From: Paenibacillus phytorum
GTDB taxonomy: Bacteria > Bacillota > Bacilli > Paenibacillales > NBRC-103111
Assembly (NCBI RefSeq): GCF_013141715.1
Contig: NZ_WHOA01000241.1
Location: 310,001-374,000, forward strand
Direction of reading: 5' to 3'
DNA: 64,000 nucleotides
In this document: positions 50,903 to 58,913 of the stretch, one piece after another
Position numbering within the stretch: the first letter of the stretch is position 1
How the letters are laid out: every line of letters starts with the position of its first letter
Notes under the pieces: generated by a model
Database searches by the model: none
What the model saw: only the letters and a program-made list of their open reading frames with translations
Told to the model about the DNA's origin: nothing
Position numbers and translations under genes: made by a program

Positions 50903-53005
50903 ATGGCGGATTCTTTAGTCATAGTTGAGTCACCAGCAAAAGCCAAAACCATCGGCAAATATTTGGGAAGTAAATTTATCGTAAAAGCCTCAATGGGTCA
51001 TATTCGCGACCTTCCGAAAAGCCAAATTGGCGTAGAAGTGGATCGTAACTTTGAGCCTAAATACATAACAATCCGCGGTAAAGGTTCTATACTGAAAGAA
51101 TTAAAAGATGCGAGTAAAAAAGTGAAAAAAATATATCTGGCGGCGGATCCGGATCGCGAAGGCGAAGCTATTGCCTGGCACTTAGCTCATTATTTGGATG
51201 TAGGTCCCGAAGAACTCTGTCGTGTTGTATTTAACGAAATAACGAAGGATGCGGTTAAGGATGCCTTTAAAACTCCGCGTCGAATTAATCAAGATCTCGT
51301 TAACGCACAGCAAGCTCGACGCATATTGGACCGACTCGTTGGTTATAAAATCAGTCCTTTACTTTGGAAGAAAGTAAAAAAAGGATTATCTGCAGGCCGT
51401 GTACAATCGGTTGCAGTTAAATTGATACAAGACAGAGAGAATGAGATCAAGGCCTTCGAACCTGAAGAGTATTGGTCGATTACCGTTGTTTTGGATGCAG
51501 GTAAAACCCTGTTCGAAGCAAAATATCACAGCATTAACGGTGAGAAAAAGGAATTACATTCGCAAGAGGATGTCGATCTGATTTTAGCTGCGATGGGCAG
51601 TGAAGCTTTTACAGTGAAAGAAGTGAAAGAGAAAGAACGCCAACGTAATCCTTCTCCTCCTTTCATTACAAGTTCTATGCAGCAGGAAGCGGCGAGGAAA
51701 CTTAATTTCCGTGCTTCGAAAACCATGTCAGTGGCACAGCAGTTATATGAAGGAATAGACTTAGGAAAAGAAGGCACGGTTGGTTTAATTACCTACATGC
51801 GTACCGATTCAACCCGTATTTCACCAGTTGCCCAAGAAGAAGCCAAAGATTTTATCTTTACTAAATATGGCCCTGCCTTCTATCCGGAGACACCACGCCA
51901 GTACACGAAGAAAAATGCTAACGCGCAAGACGCGCATGAAGGTATTCGACCTACATCTGTTCTTCGAGAACCTGATCAAATGAAGGCATTTCTCAGTAAA
52001 GATCAATATCGTCTGTACAAGCTAGTCTGGGATCGTTTCGTCGCAAGTCAAATGGCTTCAGCCGTCTTGGATACGATGACCATTGATTTAACAGCTGGTG
52101 AAACTGTATTTAGAGCGAATGGTTCCAAGATGAAATTTGCTGGATTTATGAAAGTTTATGTCGAGAGCAATGATGACGGGACGACAGAAGAGGACAAATT
52201 GCTGCCGCCTCTGACTAAGGGTGATTCCTTGCAGAAGCAAAGCGTGGATCCGAAGCAGCACTTTACTCAACCGCCTCCAAGGTATACTGAAGCGCGTTTA
52301 GTTAGGGCGTTAGAGGAAATGGGCATTGGACGTCCGAGTACGTATGCACCGACACTGGAGACGATTCAGAAGCGTGGGTATGTTGCAATCGAAGAGAAGA
52401 AATTCGTACCTACGGAGCTTGGTGAATTAGTTATCCAATTAATGCAGGAGTTTTTTCCAGAAATTCTCGATATCGAGTTCACAGCTCATATGGAAGAAGA
52501 GCTAGACTTTGTCGAAGAGGGAAAAGAGGACTGGGTTCGAGTTCTGGATACGTTCTACACATCCTTTGAAAAGCGGCTTATATTCGCTGAAGAAGAAATG
52601 AAGGAAATCGAAATCCAGGATGAAATTTCGGATGAGATTTGCGAGAAATGCGGTAAACATCTTGTCTATAAAATGGGGCGTTTCGGTAAGTTTCTAGCAT
52701 GTTCTGGATTCCCGGATTGTCGCAATACGAAACCGATCATTAAAGATATTGGTGTTACATGTCCAACTTGTCTTACCGGGAAAATTGTCGAACGCAGAAG
52801 CAAAAAGGGGCGAGTTTTCTATGGTTGCGACCAGTATCCAACCTGTGACTTTGTCTCATGGGATAAACCGGTCAATAAGCCATGTCCTGTTTGCAGCTCG
52901 ATGATGATCGAGAAAAGAAGCAAGAATGGCGTGAATATACAATGTACGCAATGTGATCATAAAGAAGAAGTTAATGACGATAATTCAGATGATATGAAAG
53001 ATTAG
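50903..53005 (+). CDS. topA: DNA topoisomerase I
   Basis: TopA relaxes negative supercoils. The 700-residue protein begins with the TOPRIM domain (LVIVESPAKAKTIGKYLG, and DPDREGEAIAWHL with metal-binding acids), carries the active-site tyrosine in GLITYMRTDSTRIS, and ends with zinc-finger modules (CEKCGKHLVYKMGRFGKFLA, CPTC...CDFVSW, CPVC...CTQC). AGGGGAGG precedes ATG 50903. trmFO follows 12 bases later, so the two are likely cotranscribed. Confidence 0.97.
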   Translation: MADSLVIVESPAKAKTIGKYLGSKFIVKASMGHIRDLPKSQIGVEVDRNFEPKYITIRGKGSILKELKDASKKVKKIYLAADPDREGEAIAWHLAHYLDVGPEELCRVVFNEITKDAVKDAFKTPRRINQDLVNAQQARRILDRLVGYKISPLLWKKVKKGLSAGRVQSVAVKLIQDRENEIKAFEPEEYWSITVVLDAGKTLFEAKYHSINGEKKELHSQEDVDLILAAMGSEAFTVKEVKEKERQRNPSPPFITSSMQQEAARKLNFRASKTMSVAQQLYEGIDLGKEGTVGLITYMRTDSTRISPVAQEEAKDFIFTKYGPAFYPETPRQYTKKNANAQDAHEGIRPTSVLREPDQMKAFLSKDQYRLYKLVWDRFVASQMASAVLDTMTIDLTAGETVFRANGSKMKFAGFMKVYVESNDDGTTEEDKLLPPLTKGDSLQKQSVDPKQHFTQPPPRYTEARLVRALEEMGIGRPSTYAPTLETIQKRGYVAIEEKKFVPTELGELVIQLMQEFFPEILDIEFTAHMEEELDFVEEGKEDWVRVLDTFYTSFEKRLIFAEEEMKEIEIQDEISDEICEKCGKHLVYKMGRFGKFLACSGFPDCRNTKPIIKDIGVTCPTCLTGKIVERRSKKGRVFYGCDQYPTCDFVSWDKPVNKPCPVCSSMMIEKRSKNGVNIQCTQCDHKEEVNDDNSDDMKD

Positions 53006-53017
53006 AGGTGTCCTATT

Positions 53018-54334
53018 TTGCCAGAATATCCAAGAGTAACAGTCATCGGTGCAGGATTGGCTGGAAGTGAAGCCGCCTGGCAAATTGCCCGTCAGGGCGT
53101 GCCTGTTACTTTATACGAAATGCGTAATGTCCGTAAAACTCCAGCACATATAACTGATCAATTTGCTGAGCTAGTCTGTAGTAACTCTCTACGTTCGAAT
53201 GGCCTTACCAACGCTGTCGGAGTGCTCAAGGAAGAAATGAGACGTATGGATTCACTTATTCTATCTTGTGCAGATGAGCATGCTGTACCGGCAGGAGGCG
53301 CATTAGCTGTTGACCGCGATGGGTTCTCTCAAGCTGTTACATCTACGCTCCGCAACCATCCGCTCATAGAGGTTCGCAATGAGGAAGTTCAAAGCTTGCC
53401 TGAAGGCATAACCGTTGTTGCCTCAGGTCCGTTAACATCACCTGATCTTTCTGCAGGCCTCAAAGAGCTAATGGGTGAGGAATATTTGTACTTTTATGAT
53501 GCAGCAGCTCCGATCGTGGAGAAGGACTCCATTGATATGAATAAGGTGTACTTGGCTTCCCGTTATGACAAAGGAGAAGCTGCTTACCTTAACTGTCCTA
53601 TGACAGAAGAAGAGTTCAATATTTTCTATGAAGCTTTAATAACTGCTGAGGTTGCTGAGCTGAAGGAATTCGAGAAAGAAATTTATTTCGAAGGCTGCAT
53701 GCCCTTAGAAGTTATGGCGAAACGCGGTAGACAAACGGTACTGTTCGGACCAATGAAACCAGTAGGTTTAATAAATCCGCATACAGGTATGATGCCGCAT
53801 GCAGTCGTTCAACTCCGTCAGGATAATGCAGCGGGAACTTTATATAACTTAGTCGGTTTCCAAACCCATTTAAAGTGGGGAGAGCAGAAACGGGTATTAT
53901 CATTGATTCCAGGGTTAGAGCAAGCGGAGTTCGTACGCTATGGTGTTATGCATCGTAACACGTTTATTAACTCTCCGAAGCTTCTTGAACCTACTTATCA
54001 ATTTAAACGTCGTGAAGATCTATTTTTTGCAGGTCAAATGACGGGTGTAGAAGGATATGTGGAATCTGCGGCTTCCGGTCTGATAGCTGGAATGAATGCG
54101 GGGCGTTTAGCTAAAGGGCAGCCATGTTTGGTTGTTCCGGAGGAAACGACTTTGGGTAGCATGGCACATTACATCACGACAGCTGACTTTAAACATTTTC
54201 AGCCGATGAATGCTAATTTTGGTTTGCTTCCACAATTACCCGAACGAATTCGCAATAAAAAAGAAAAATACGAGAAGCTGGCTAATCGAGCTTTGGAGAG
54301 TATTCAGAATTTTAAGAAAACATATGCAGAGTAG
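53018..54334 (+). CDS. trmFO: Methylenetetrahydrofolate-tRNA (uracil-5-)-methyltransferase TrmFO
   Basis: TrmFO makes m5U54 in tRNA from methylenetetrahydrofolate using FAD. The 438-residue protein opens with the FAD-binding GAGLAGSEAAWQIA, and has AELVCSNSLRSNGLTNAVG, YFEGCMPLEVMAKRG and GQMTGVEGYVESAASG. The start is TTG 53018, eight bases after GAGGTG. In Bacillus the next gene is codV/xerC; here the next gene is hslV after a 195-base gap. Confidence 0.96.
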   Translation: MPEYPRVTVIGAGLAGSEAAWQIARQGVPVTLYEMRNVRKTPAHITDQFAELVCSNSLRSNGLTNAVGVLKEEMRRMDSLILSCADEHAVPAGGALAVDRDGFSQAVTSTLRNHPLIEVRNEEVQSLPEGITVVASGPLTSPDLSAGLKELMGEEYLYFYDAAAPIVEKDSIDMNKVYLASRYDKGEAAYLNCPMTEEEFNIFYEALITAEVAELKEFEKEIYFEGCMPLEVMAKRGRQTVLFGPMKPVGLINPHTGMMPHAVVQLRQDNAAGTLYNLVGFQTHLKWGEQKRVLSLIPGLEQAEFVRYGVMHRNTFINSPKLLEPTYQFKRREDLFFAGQMTGVEGYVESAASGLIAGMNAGRLAKGQPCLVVPEETTLGSMAHYITTADFKHFQPMNANFGLLPQLPERIRNKKEKYEKLANRALESIQNFKKTYAE

Positions 54335-54409
54335 GTTGTAATTGGACTCTTTGCTATGGTACTATAATTATGTTTTGTAGCATTTTTCATTCGTTTCCTC
54401 ATACATTTA

Positions 54410-54450
54410 CCTCTAGATGCGGTCATTTCTCGAATTGACCTCGCTAGAGG
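54410..54450 (+). terminator. Hairpin between trmFO and hslV, possible terminator
   Basis: CCTCTAG pairs with CTAGAGG and an inner GGTCA pairs with TGACC. The tail TTTATCTC is only partly T-rich. Confidence 0.45.
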
Positions 54451-54529
54451 TTTATCTCATTTATGAGACCGAAACCAACGTATAGAGTAACTTTCATGGT
54501 GTATGATTCCATTTGAGAGGTGAGAAGAG

Positions 54530-55084
54530 ATGGATCCTAATCAAGCTACGTTTCATGCGACAACAATCTTTGCCATTCGTCATCAAGGTAAGGGAGCTAT
54601 TGCTGGAGATGGGCAAGTTACATTTGGCAACAGCATGATTATGAAAAGCACGGCCAAAAAAGTTCGGCGTTTACATAGAGGGAAGGTCATCGCTGGTTTT
54701 GCTGGTTCTGTTGCCGATGCGATTACACTTTTCGAGAAATTCGAAGGCAAGCTGGAGGAACACCACGGTAATTTGCAGCGTGCTGCGGTAGAACTTACGA
54801 AAGACTGGCGTCAGGATCGCGTTCTGCGGCGGCTTGAAGCAATGATGATCGTTATGGATTCAACTGGTTTACTGCTGCTCTCGGGAAATGGTGAAGTTAT
54901 TGAGCCTGATGACGGTATTTTGGCTATTGGCTCTGGTGGCAGCTTTGCACTAGCTGCAGGAAGAGCATTGCATCGCCATGCATCGTCGCTAAGTGCTAAG
55001 GAAATAGCCCACGCTGCCCTAACAACTGCAGCCGAAATATGTGTGTTTACGAATCATAATATTATTGTGGAAGAAATTGAATAG
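54530..55084 (+). CDS. hslV: ATP-dependent protease subunit HslV (ClpQ/CodW)
   Basis: HslV is the proteolytic ring of the HslUV protease. The 184-residue protein resembles B. subtilis ClpQ/CodW throughout (AGDGQVTFGNSMIMK, GKVIAGFAGSVADAITLFEK, DDGILAIGSGGSFALAAGRAL). The first ten residues, MDPNQATFHA, precede the TTIFA segment that aligns with the mature N-terminus of typical HslV, whose catalytic Thr must be exposed. CodW has a shorter extension and reportedly uses an N-terminal serine; here no serine occupies that place. No other start in frame is better. hslU follows after a repeat-filled gap. Confidence 0.93.
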   Translation: MDPNQATFHATTIFAIRHQGKGAIAGDGQVTFGNSMIMKSTAKKVRRLHRGKVIAGFAGSVADAITLFEKFEGKLEEHHGNLQRAAVELTKDWRQDRVLRRLEAMMIVMDSTGLLLLSGNGEVIEPDDGILAIGSGGSFALAAGRALHRHASSLSAKEIAHAALTTAAEICVFTNHNIIVEEIE

Positions 55085-55101
55085 TTAACGATTGAAAAGT
55101 T

Positions 55102-55215
55102 AATGCTTACGATGTTAGTTTTGCTAAAGCAAAACTAAGCCAATGCTTACGATGCAAGTTTTCCTACGGAAAACTCAGTTTACGCTTACGATGTTAGTTT
55201 TGCTAAAGCAAAACT
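55102..55215 (+). repeat. Three direct hairpin repeats between hslV and hslU
   Basis: Units at 55102-55136, 55142-55175 and 55181-55215 share GCTTACGATG followed by a hairpin. Units 1 and 3 have AGTTTTGC-TAAA-GCAAAACT; unit 2 has AGTTTTCC-TAC-GGAAAACT, a compensatory change that keeps pairing. The last hairpin ends a few bases before the hslU ribosome binding site. Confidence 0.85.
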
Positions 55216-55231
55216 TTTAGGAGGGTACAAA

Positions 55232-56629
55232 ATGGCAAACAGCTCCCTTACACCTAAACAAATTGTCCAAGAATTGGATCGATACATAGTAGGTCAGAAA
55301 AAAGCGAAGAAATCGGTTGCTATTGCTCTGCGAAACCGTTATCGGAGAAATCTCGTGGATGAGGCTATGCGGGATGAAATTGTTCCGAAGAATATACTCA
55401 TGATCGGGCCAACCGGCGTTGGAAAGACTGAAATTGCGCGCAGACTAGCTAAGTTGGTTGGCGCACCATTTATTAAGATAGAGGCCACCAAATTCACAGA
55501 AGTCGGCTATGTTGGTCGCGATGTGGAGTCAATGGTACGTGATCTGATCGAAACATCCGTACGTATGGTAAAGGCTGAGCGAATGGAGAAGGTTAAAGAC
55601 CGTGCTGAGAAGCTCGCTAACGAGCGTCTTGTTACCTTGCTAGCGCCAAGTCCTACGCGCGCCAAAACACAGCGTAACCCTCTTGAAATGCTGTTTGGAG
55701 GGCAAAACCAACCGGATCAAGAAGAAAGTACTCCAGATCCTTCACTTGCCGCCAAAAGGGCTCAAATCGCTGAGCAATTGACTAATGGTAAATTAGAGAA
55801 TGAAGTCGTAGAAATCGAGGTTGAAGACTCTTCACCATCGATGATGGATATGCTGGCAGGTCAAGGCAATGAACAAGCTGGTATGAATATGCAGGAGATG
55901 TTCGGCAATCTTCTCCCGAAAAAAATGAAGAAACGTAAGCTGCTTGTAAAGGAAGCTAGGAAAGTGCTAGCTCAAGAAGAAGCGCAAAGATTGATTGACA
56001 TGGATGAAGTGATCCAGGAATCTGTTAACCGCGCCGAACAATCCGGTATTATTTTTATTGATGAAATCGATAAGATCGCTAGTAATAGCCGCGGCGGTAG
56101 CGGACCGGACATCTCTCGGGAAGGTGTTCAACGTGACATTTTGCCTATTGTAGAGGGTTCGACGGTTGTAACCAAATATGGTCCAGTGAAGACGGATTAT
56201 GTCTTATTCATTGGTGCAGGTGCTTTCCATATAGCTAAGCCTTCTGATTTAATTCCAGAGCTTCAGGGAAGGTTCCCAATTCGAGTAGAATTAAGTAACT
56301 TGACCTTGGAAGACTTTGTTTCTATTTTAAAAGAACCCAAAAATGCATTAACAAAACAATATACAGCATTGTTGCAAACGGAAGGTATAACGGTTGAGTT
56401 TGCGGACGAAGCTATTTATGAAATTGCTCGTATCGCGGTTGAAGTTAATCAGAATACGGAGAATATTGGTGCTCGGCGATTACACACTATTTTAGAAAAA
56501 TTGCTGGAGGATTTATCCTTTGAAGCGCCTGAGATTACATTGGAGTCCATTGTCATTAACCCGGAATATGTCCGTGAGAAGCTTAGTGATATTGTTCAAA
56601 ACCGAGATTTGAGTCAATATATCTTATAA
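55232..56629 (+). CDS. hslU: ATP-dependent protease ATPase subunit HslU (ClpY)
   Basis: HslU unfolds substrates for HslV. The 465-residue AAA+ protein has LTPKQIVQELDRYIVGQKKA, Walker A GPTGVGKTEIARRLA, the GYVGRDVE pore region, an intermediate (I) domain around 135-245 with a variable acidic stretch, Walker B IIFIDEIDKIA, and a C-terminal ENIGARRLHTILEKLLED sensor-2 region. AGGAGGG precedes ATG 55232. codY follows 41 bases after the stop. Confidence 0.97.
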   Translation: MANSSLTPKQIVQELDRYIVGQKKAKKSVAIALRNRYRRNLVDEAMRDEIVPKNILMIGPTGVGKTEIARRLAKLVGAPFIKIEATKFTEVGYVGRDVESMVRDLIETSVRMVKAERMEKVKDRAEKLANERLVTLLAPSPTRAKTQRNPLEMLFGGQNQPDQEESTPDPSLAAKRAQIAEQLTNGKLENEVVEIEVEDSSPSMMDMLAGQGNEQAGMNMQEMFGNLLPKKMKKRKLLVKEARKVLAQEEAQRLIDMDEVIQESVNRAEQSGIIFIDEIDKIASNSRGGSGPDISREGVQRDILPIVEGSTVVTKYGPVKTDYVLFIGAGAFHIAKPSDLIPELQGRFPIRVELSNLTLEDFVSILKEPKNALTKQYTALLQTEGITVEFADEAIYEIARIAVEVNQNTENIGARRLHTILEKLLEDLSFEAPEITLESIVINPEYVREKLSDIVQNRDLSQYIL

Positions 56630-56670
56630 TAAAGAACTATCGCATGGTTATGTAAGTAGGAGGCAGTTAA

Positions 56671-57456
56671 ATGAGTTTATTAAATAAAACAAGAAGGCTA
56701 AATCGCTTGCTGCAAAAAGAAGCTGGCAATGCAGTTAGCTTTATGGATATGGCCGAGGTTCTGCGTGATATTGTTATTGCGAATATCTACGTCGTTAGCC
56801 GCAAAGGCAAAATTTTAGGATATGCGGTAACGAATGATCCTGTTTCACCGGAAATGAATCAGACCATATTAATTGAACGCAGATTTCCGATGGAGTCCAA
56901 CAATCTGCTCTTGAAGATTGAGGAAACTTCATCAACAGCTGAACCTGACAGTCCATATTTCTATTACACGGAGCAAATGAAAGATATGTTTCCATACACG
57001 CATACGACTTTAGTACCAATTATTGGTGGTGGCTCTCGTTTGGGAACGCTTATTTTAAGTCGGAGTGAAGGAACTTTCATTGATGATGACTTAGTTCTGG
57101 CTGAATATGGATCTACCGTTATCGCGATGGAAATATTAAGAGAACGTGCCGAAGAAATAGAGGAAGAAGCTAGAAGCAAAGCGGTCGTTCAAGTTGCGAT
57201 CGGTTCCTTATCTTTCAGTGAAATGGAAGCGGTGGAACACATTTTTGAAGAATTAGACGGTAAGGAAGGTCTTTTGGTAGCGAGCAAAATTGCCGATCGG
57301 GTAGGCATTACTCGTTCTGTTATTGTTAATGCACTTCGCAAACTGGAAAGTGCCGGAGTTATTGAAACTCGCTCGCTTGGTATGAAGGGCACTTATATCC
57401 GTATTTTAAATGAGCAATTAATACAAAGTATCGAGCAATTAAAAACAAAATTGTAG
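56671..57456 (+). CDS. codY: GTP-sensing global transcriptional repressor CodY
   Basis: CodY represses stationary-phase, nutrient and motility genes when GTP and branched-chain amino acids are plentiful. The 261-residue protein has an N-terminal GAF effector domain (about 1-155, starting MSLLNKTRRLNRLLQKEAGN) and a C-terminal winged helix (ASKIADRVGITRSVIVNALRKLESAGVIETRSLGMKGTYI). TAGGAGG precedes ATG 56671. It is the last gene of the hslV-hslU-codY run and is followed by a terminator; a CodY-like box lies 131 bases beyond its stop, before flgB. Confidence 0.97.
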   Translation: MSLLNKTRRLNRLLQKEAGNAVSFMDMAEVLRDIVIANIYVVSRKGKILGYAVTNDPVSPEMNQTILIERRFPMESNNLLLKIEETSSTAEPDSPYFYYTEQMKDMFPYTHTTLVPIIGGGSRLGTLILSRSEGTFIDDDLVLAEYGSTVIAMEILRERAEEIEEEARSKAVVQVAIGSLSFSEMEAVEHIFEELDGKEGLLVASKIADRVGITRSVIVNALRKLESAGVIETRSLGMKGTYIRILNEQLIQSIEQLKTKL

Positions 57457-57468
57457 ATAAACACATAG

Positions 57469-57503
57469 AAAAGCCCTGTCTTGTAAAAGATAGGGCTTTT
57501 TTC
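57469..57503 (+). terminator. Terminator after codY
   Basis: AAAAGCCCT pairs with AGGGCTTTT across a 14-base partly paired loop, followed by TTT. Confidence 0.85.
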
Positions 57504-57580
57504 TTATTGTAAGTTATCGTAATATCTTAGATGATAAGAAGGTCAGCGAAAGTTTTACATATTTCTACAATAAGGACCAT

Positions 57581-57610
57581 TTCGAATTATTTTATGAAAA
57601 TAATGTCGAA
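57581..57610. promoter_or_regulatory. Palindrome with CodY-like box before the flagellar operon
   Basis: TTCGA-ATTATTTT-ATG-AAAATAAT-G-TCGAA forms a 30-base near-perfect dyad. Its core TATTTTATGAAAATA (57588-57602) matches 12 of 15 positions of the CodY box AATTTTCWGAAAATT. It lies about 70 bases before flgB. CodY is known to repress the fla/che operon in B. subtilis. No convincing sigma-A or sigma-D promoter pair was fixed nearby. Confidence 0.6.
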
Positions 57611-57677
57611 ATAAGAAGGAATCGATAAATACAATGTTGAAGTATATGTCAAATATTCTATAGACGGGGGTATCGAA

Positions 57678-58085
57678 ATGTCTTTGTTAGACAAACCAAG
57701 TTGGAACTTGATGGAGCGATCGCTTGATGCATCGACTCTAAGACAAAAGGTTGTAGCCAACAACGTAGCCAATGCGGATACACCCTTCTTTAAGCGTTCG
57801 GATGTCGTGTTCGAAGAACTTTTACAAGGTCAGATGAATTCATCAACACCCTCTATAGAAGGTTATCGGACAGACCCTAGGCATTTCTTAATAGGGAAAT
57901 CCACAAATCTGCCAAATTCAGAAATAAAAACAGATGAATCGACAGCGATTAACAACAACATGAACAATGTCGATATGGATTATGAAATGTCGTTAATGGC
58001 CAAAAATCAACTTAAATACAATGCAATGATTCAGCAAATGAACAGCGAGTTCAAAAAAATGCGCACAGTCTTAGGAGGGAAGTAA
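57678..58085 (+). CDS. flgB: Flagellar basal-body rod protein FlgB
   Basis: FlgB forms part of the proximal rod. The 135-residue protein has the N-terminal rod motif ANNVANADTPFFKRSDVVFE and a C-terminal coiled segment (YEMSLMAKNQLKYNAMIQQM). GGGGGTA precedes ATG 57678. It opens the flagellar operon and is followed by flgC after six bases. Confidence 0.96.
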   Translation: MSLLDKPSWNLMERSLDASTLRQKVVANNVANADTPFFKRSDVVFEELLQGQMNSSTPSIEGYRTDPRHFLIGKSTNLPNSEIKTDESTAINNNMNNVDMDYEMSLMAKNQLKYNAMIQQMNSEFKKMRTVLGGK

Positions 58086-58091
58086 TAACCA

Positions 58092-58541
58092 ATGAGGTTA
58101 ACCAATGGATTTGACATCAGTTCATCGGCACTTACTGCTCAGCGATTAAGAATGGATGTTGTCTCATCTAATATAGCGAATGCGGATACAACACGTGCTA
58201 AGTTCGTAGATGGGAAATGGGTTCCCTATACAAGAAAGTTAGTTGCTTTTGAAACAAAGTCACAACCCAGTTTTGCGCAGTCGCTTAATTCAGCAATGGC
58301 TGATGGTACTGGTGAAGGTGTAAGGGTGAATAAAATTTTTGAAGATAAGTCGCCATTGAAGCAAGTCTATAACCCAACTCATCCAGATGCGGATGGGAAC
58401 GGATTCGTTTATATGCCTAATGTCGATGTGCTTAAAGAAATGGTCGATATGATATCTGCCACTAGATCTTATGAAGCGAATGTAACCGCCCTTAATGCAA
58501 GTAAATCAATGATAACCAAAGCTTTGGAGATTGGTAGATAA
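58092..58541 (+). CDS. flgC: Flagellar basal-body rod protein FlgC
   Basis: The 149-residue rod protein has the N-terminal ALTAQRLRMDVVSSNIANAD motif and the C-terminal NVDVLKEMVDMISATRSYEA family signature. It is exported by the flagellar secretion system without a cleaved signal. fliE follows 20 bases later. Confidence 0.96.
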   Translation: MRLTNGFDISSSALTAQRLRMDVVSSNIANADTTRAKFVDGKWVPYTRKLVAFETKSQPSFAQSLNSAMADGTGEGVRVNKIFEDKSPLKQVYNPTHPDADGNGFVYMPNVDVLKEMVDMISATRSYEANVTALNASKSMITKALEIGR

Positions 58542-58561
58542 CCACTACAGGAGGTTGCATC

Positions 58562-58870
58562 ATGATTGACAAAATAAGTTACAGTCCATTAAACATCATG
58601 AGTTCCATTCAACCAAAGGATAACTCCGGTGAAGGGGCTGCTGACCTTGGTAAAAGATTCGGTTCGTTCCTGAATGACGCAATGACAAACTTAAACACGC
58701 AACAAAAGCAAGTGGACAATTTGAATCAGAGTTTCATCAAAGGTGAGCTTTCCGATGTTCATCAACTGACAATAGCCTCTGAGAAAGCATCGCTAGGACT
58801 TGAGTTGACTGTACAAGTCAGAAACAAAGTTCTTGAAGCTTACCAAGAAATGATGAGAATGCAGCTGTGA
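58562..58870 (+). CDS. fliE: Flagellar hook-basal body complex protein FliE
   Basis: FliE joins the MS ring to the rod. The 102-residue protein has the central FGSFLNDAMTNLNTQQKQVD region and the C-terminal LELTVQVRNKVLEAYQEMMR signature. ACAGGAGG precedes ATG 58562. fliF begins 43 bases after its stop. Confidence 0.95.
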   Translation: MIDKISYSPLNIMSSIQPKDNSGEGAADLGKRFGSFLNDAMTNLNTQQKQVDNLNQSFIKGELSDVHQLTIASEKASLGLELTVQVRNKVLEAYQEMMRMQL

Positions 58871-58913
58871 TTGACTTAGATGCTGCTAAATTTTGGTTCG
58901 ATGAGGTGACAGA

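Noticed and set aside
57637..57664. TTGAAG-16-TATAGA promoter of flgB
   Set aside because: Transcription would start at or after the ribosome binding site, so this pair is not compatible with flgB translation.
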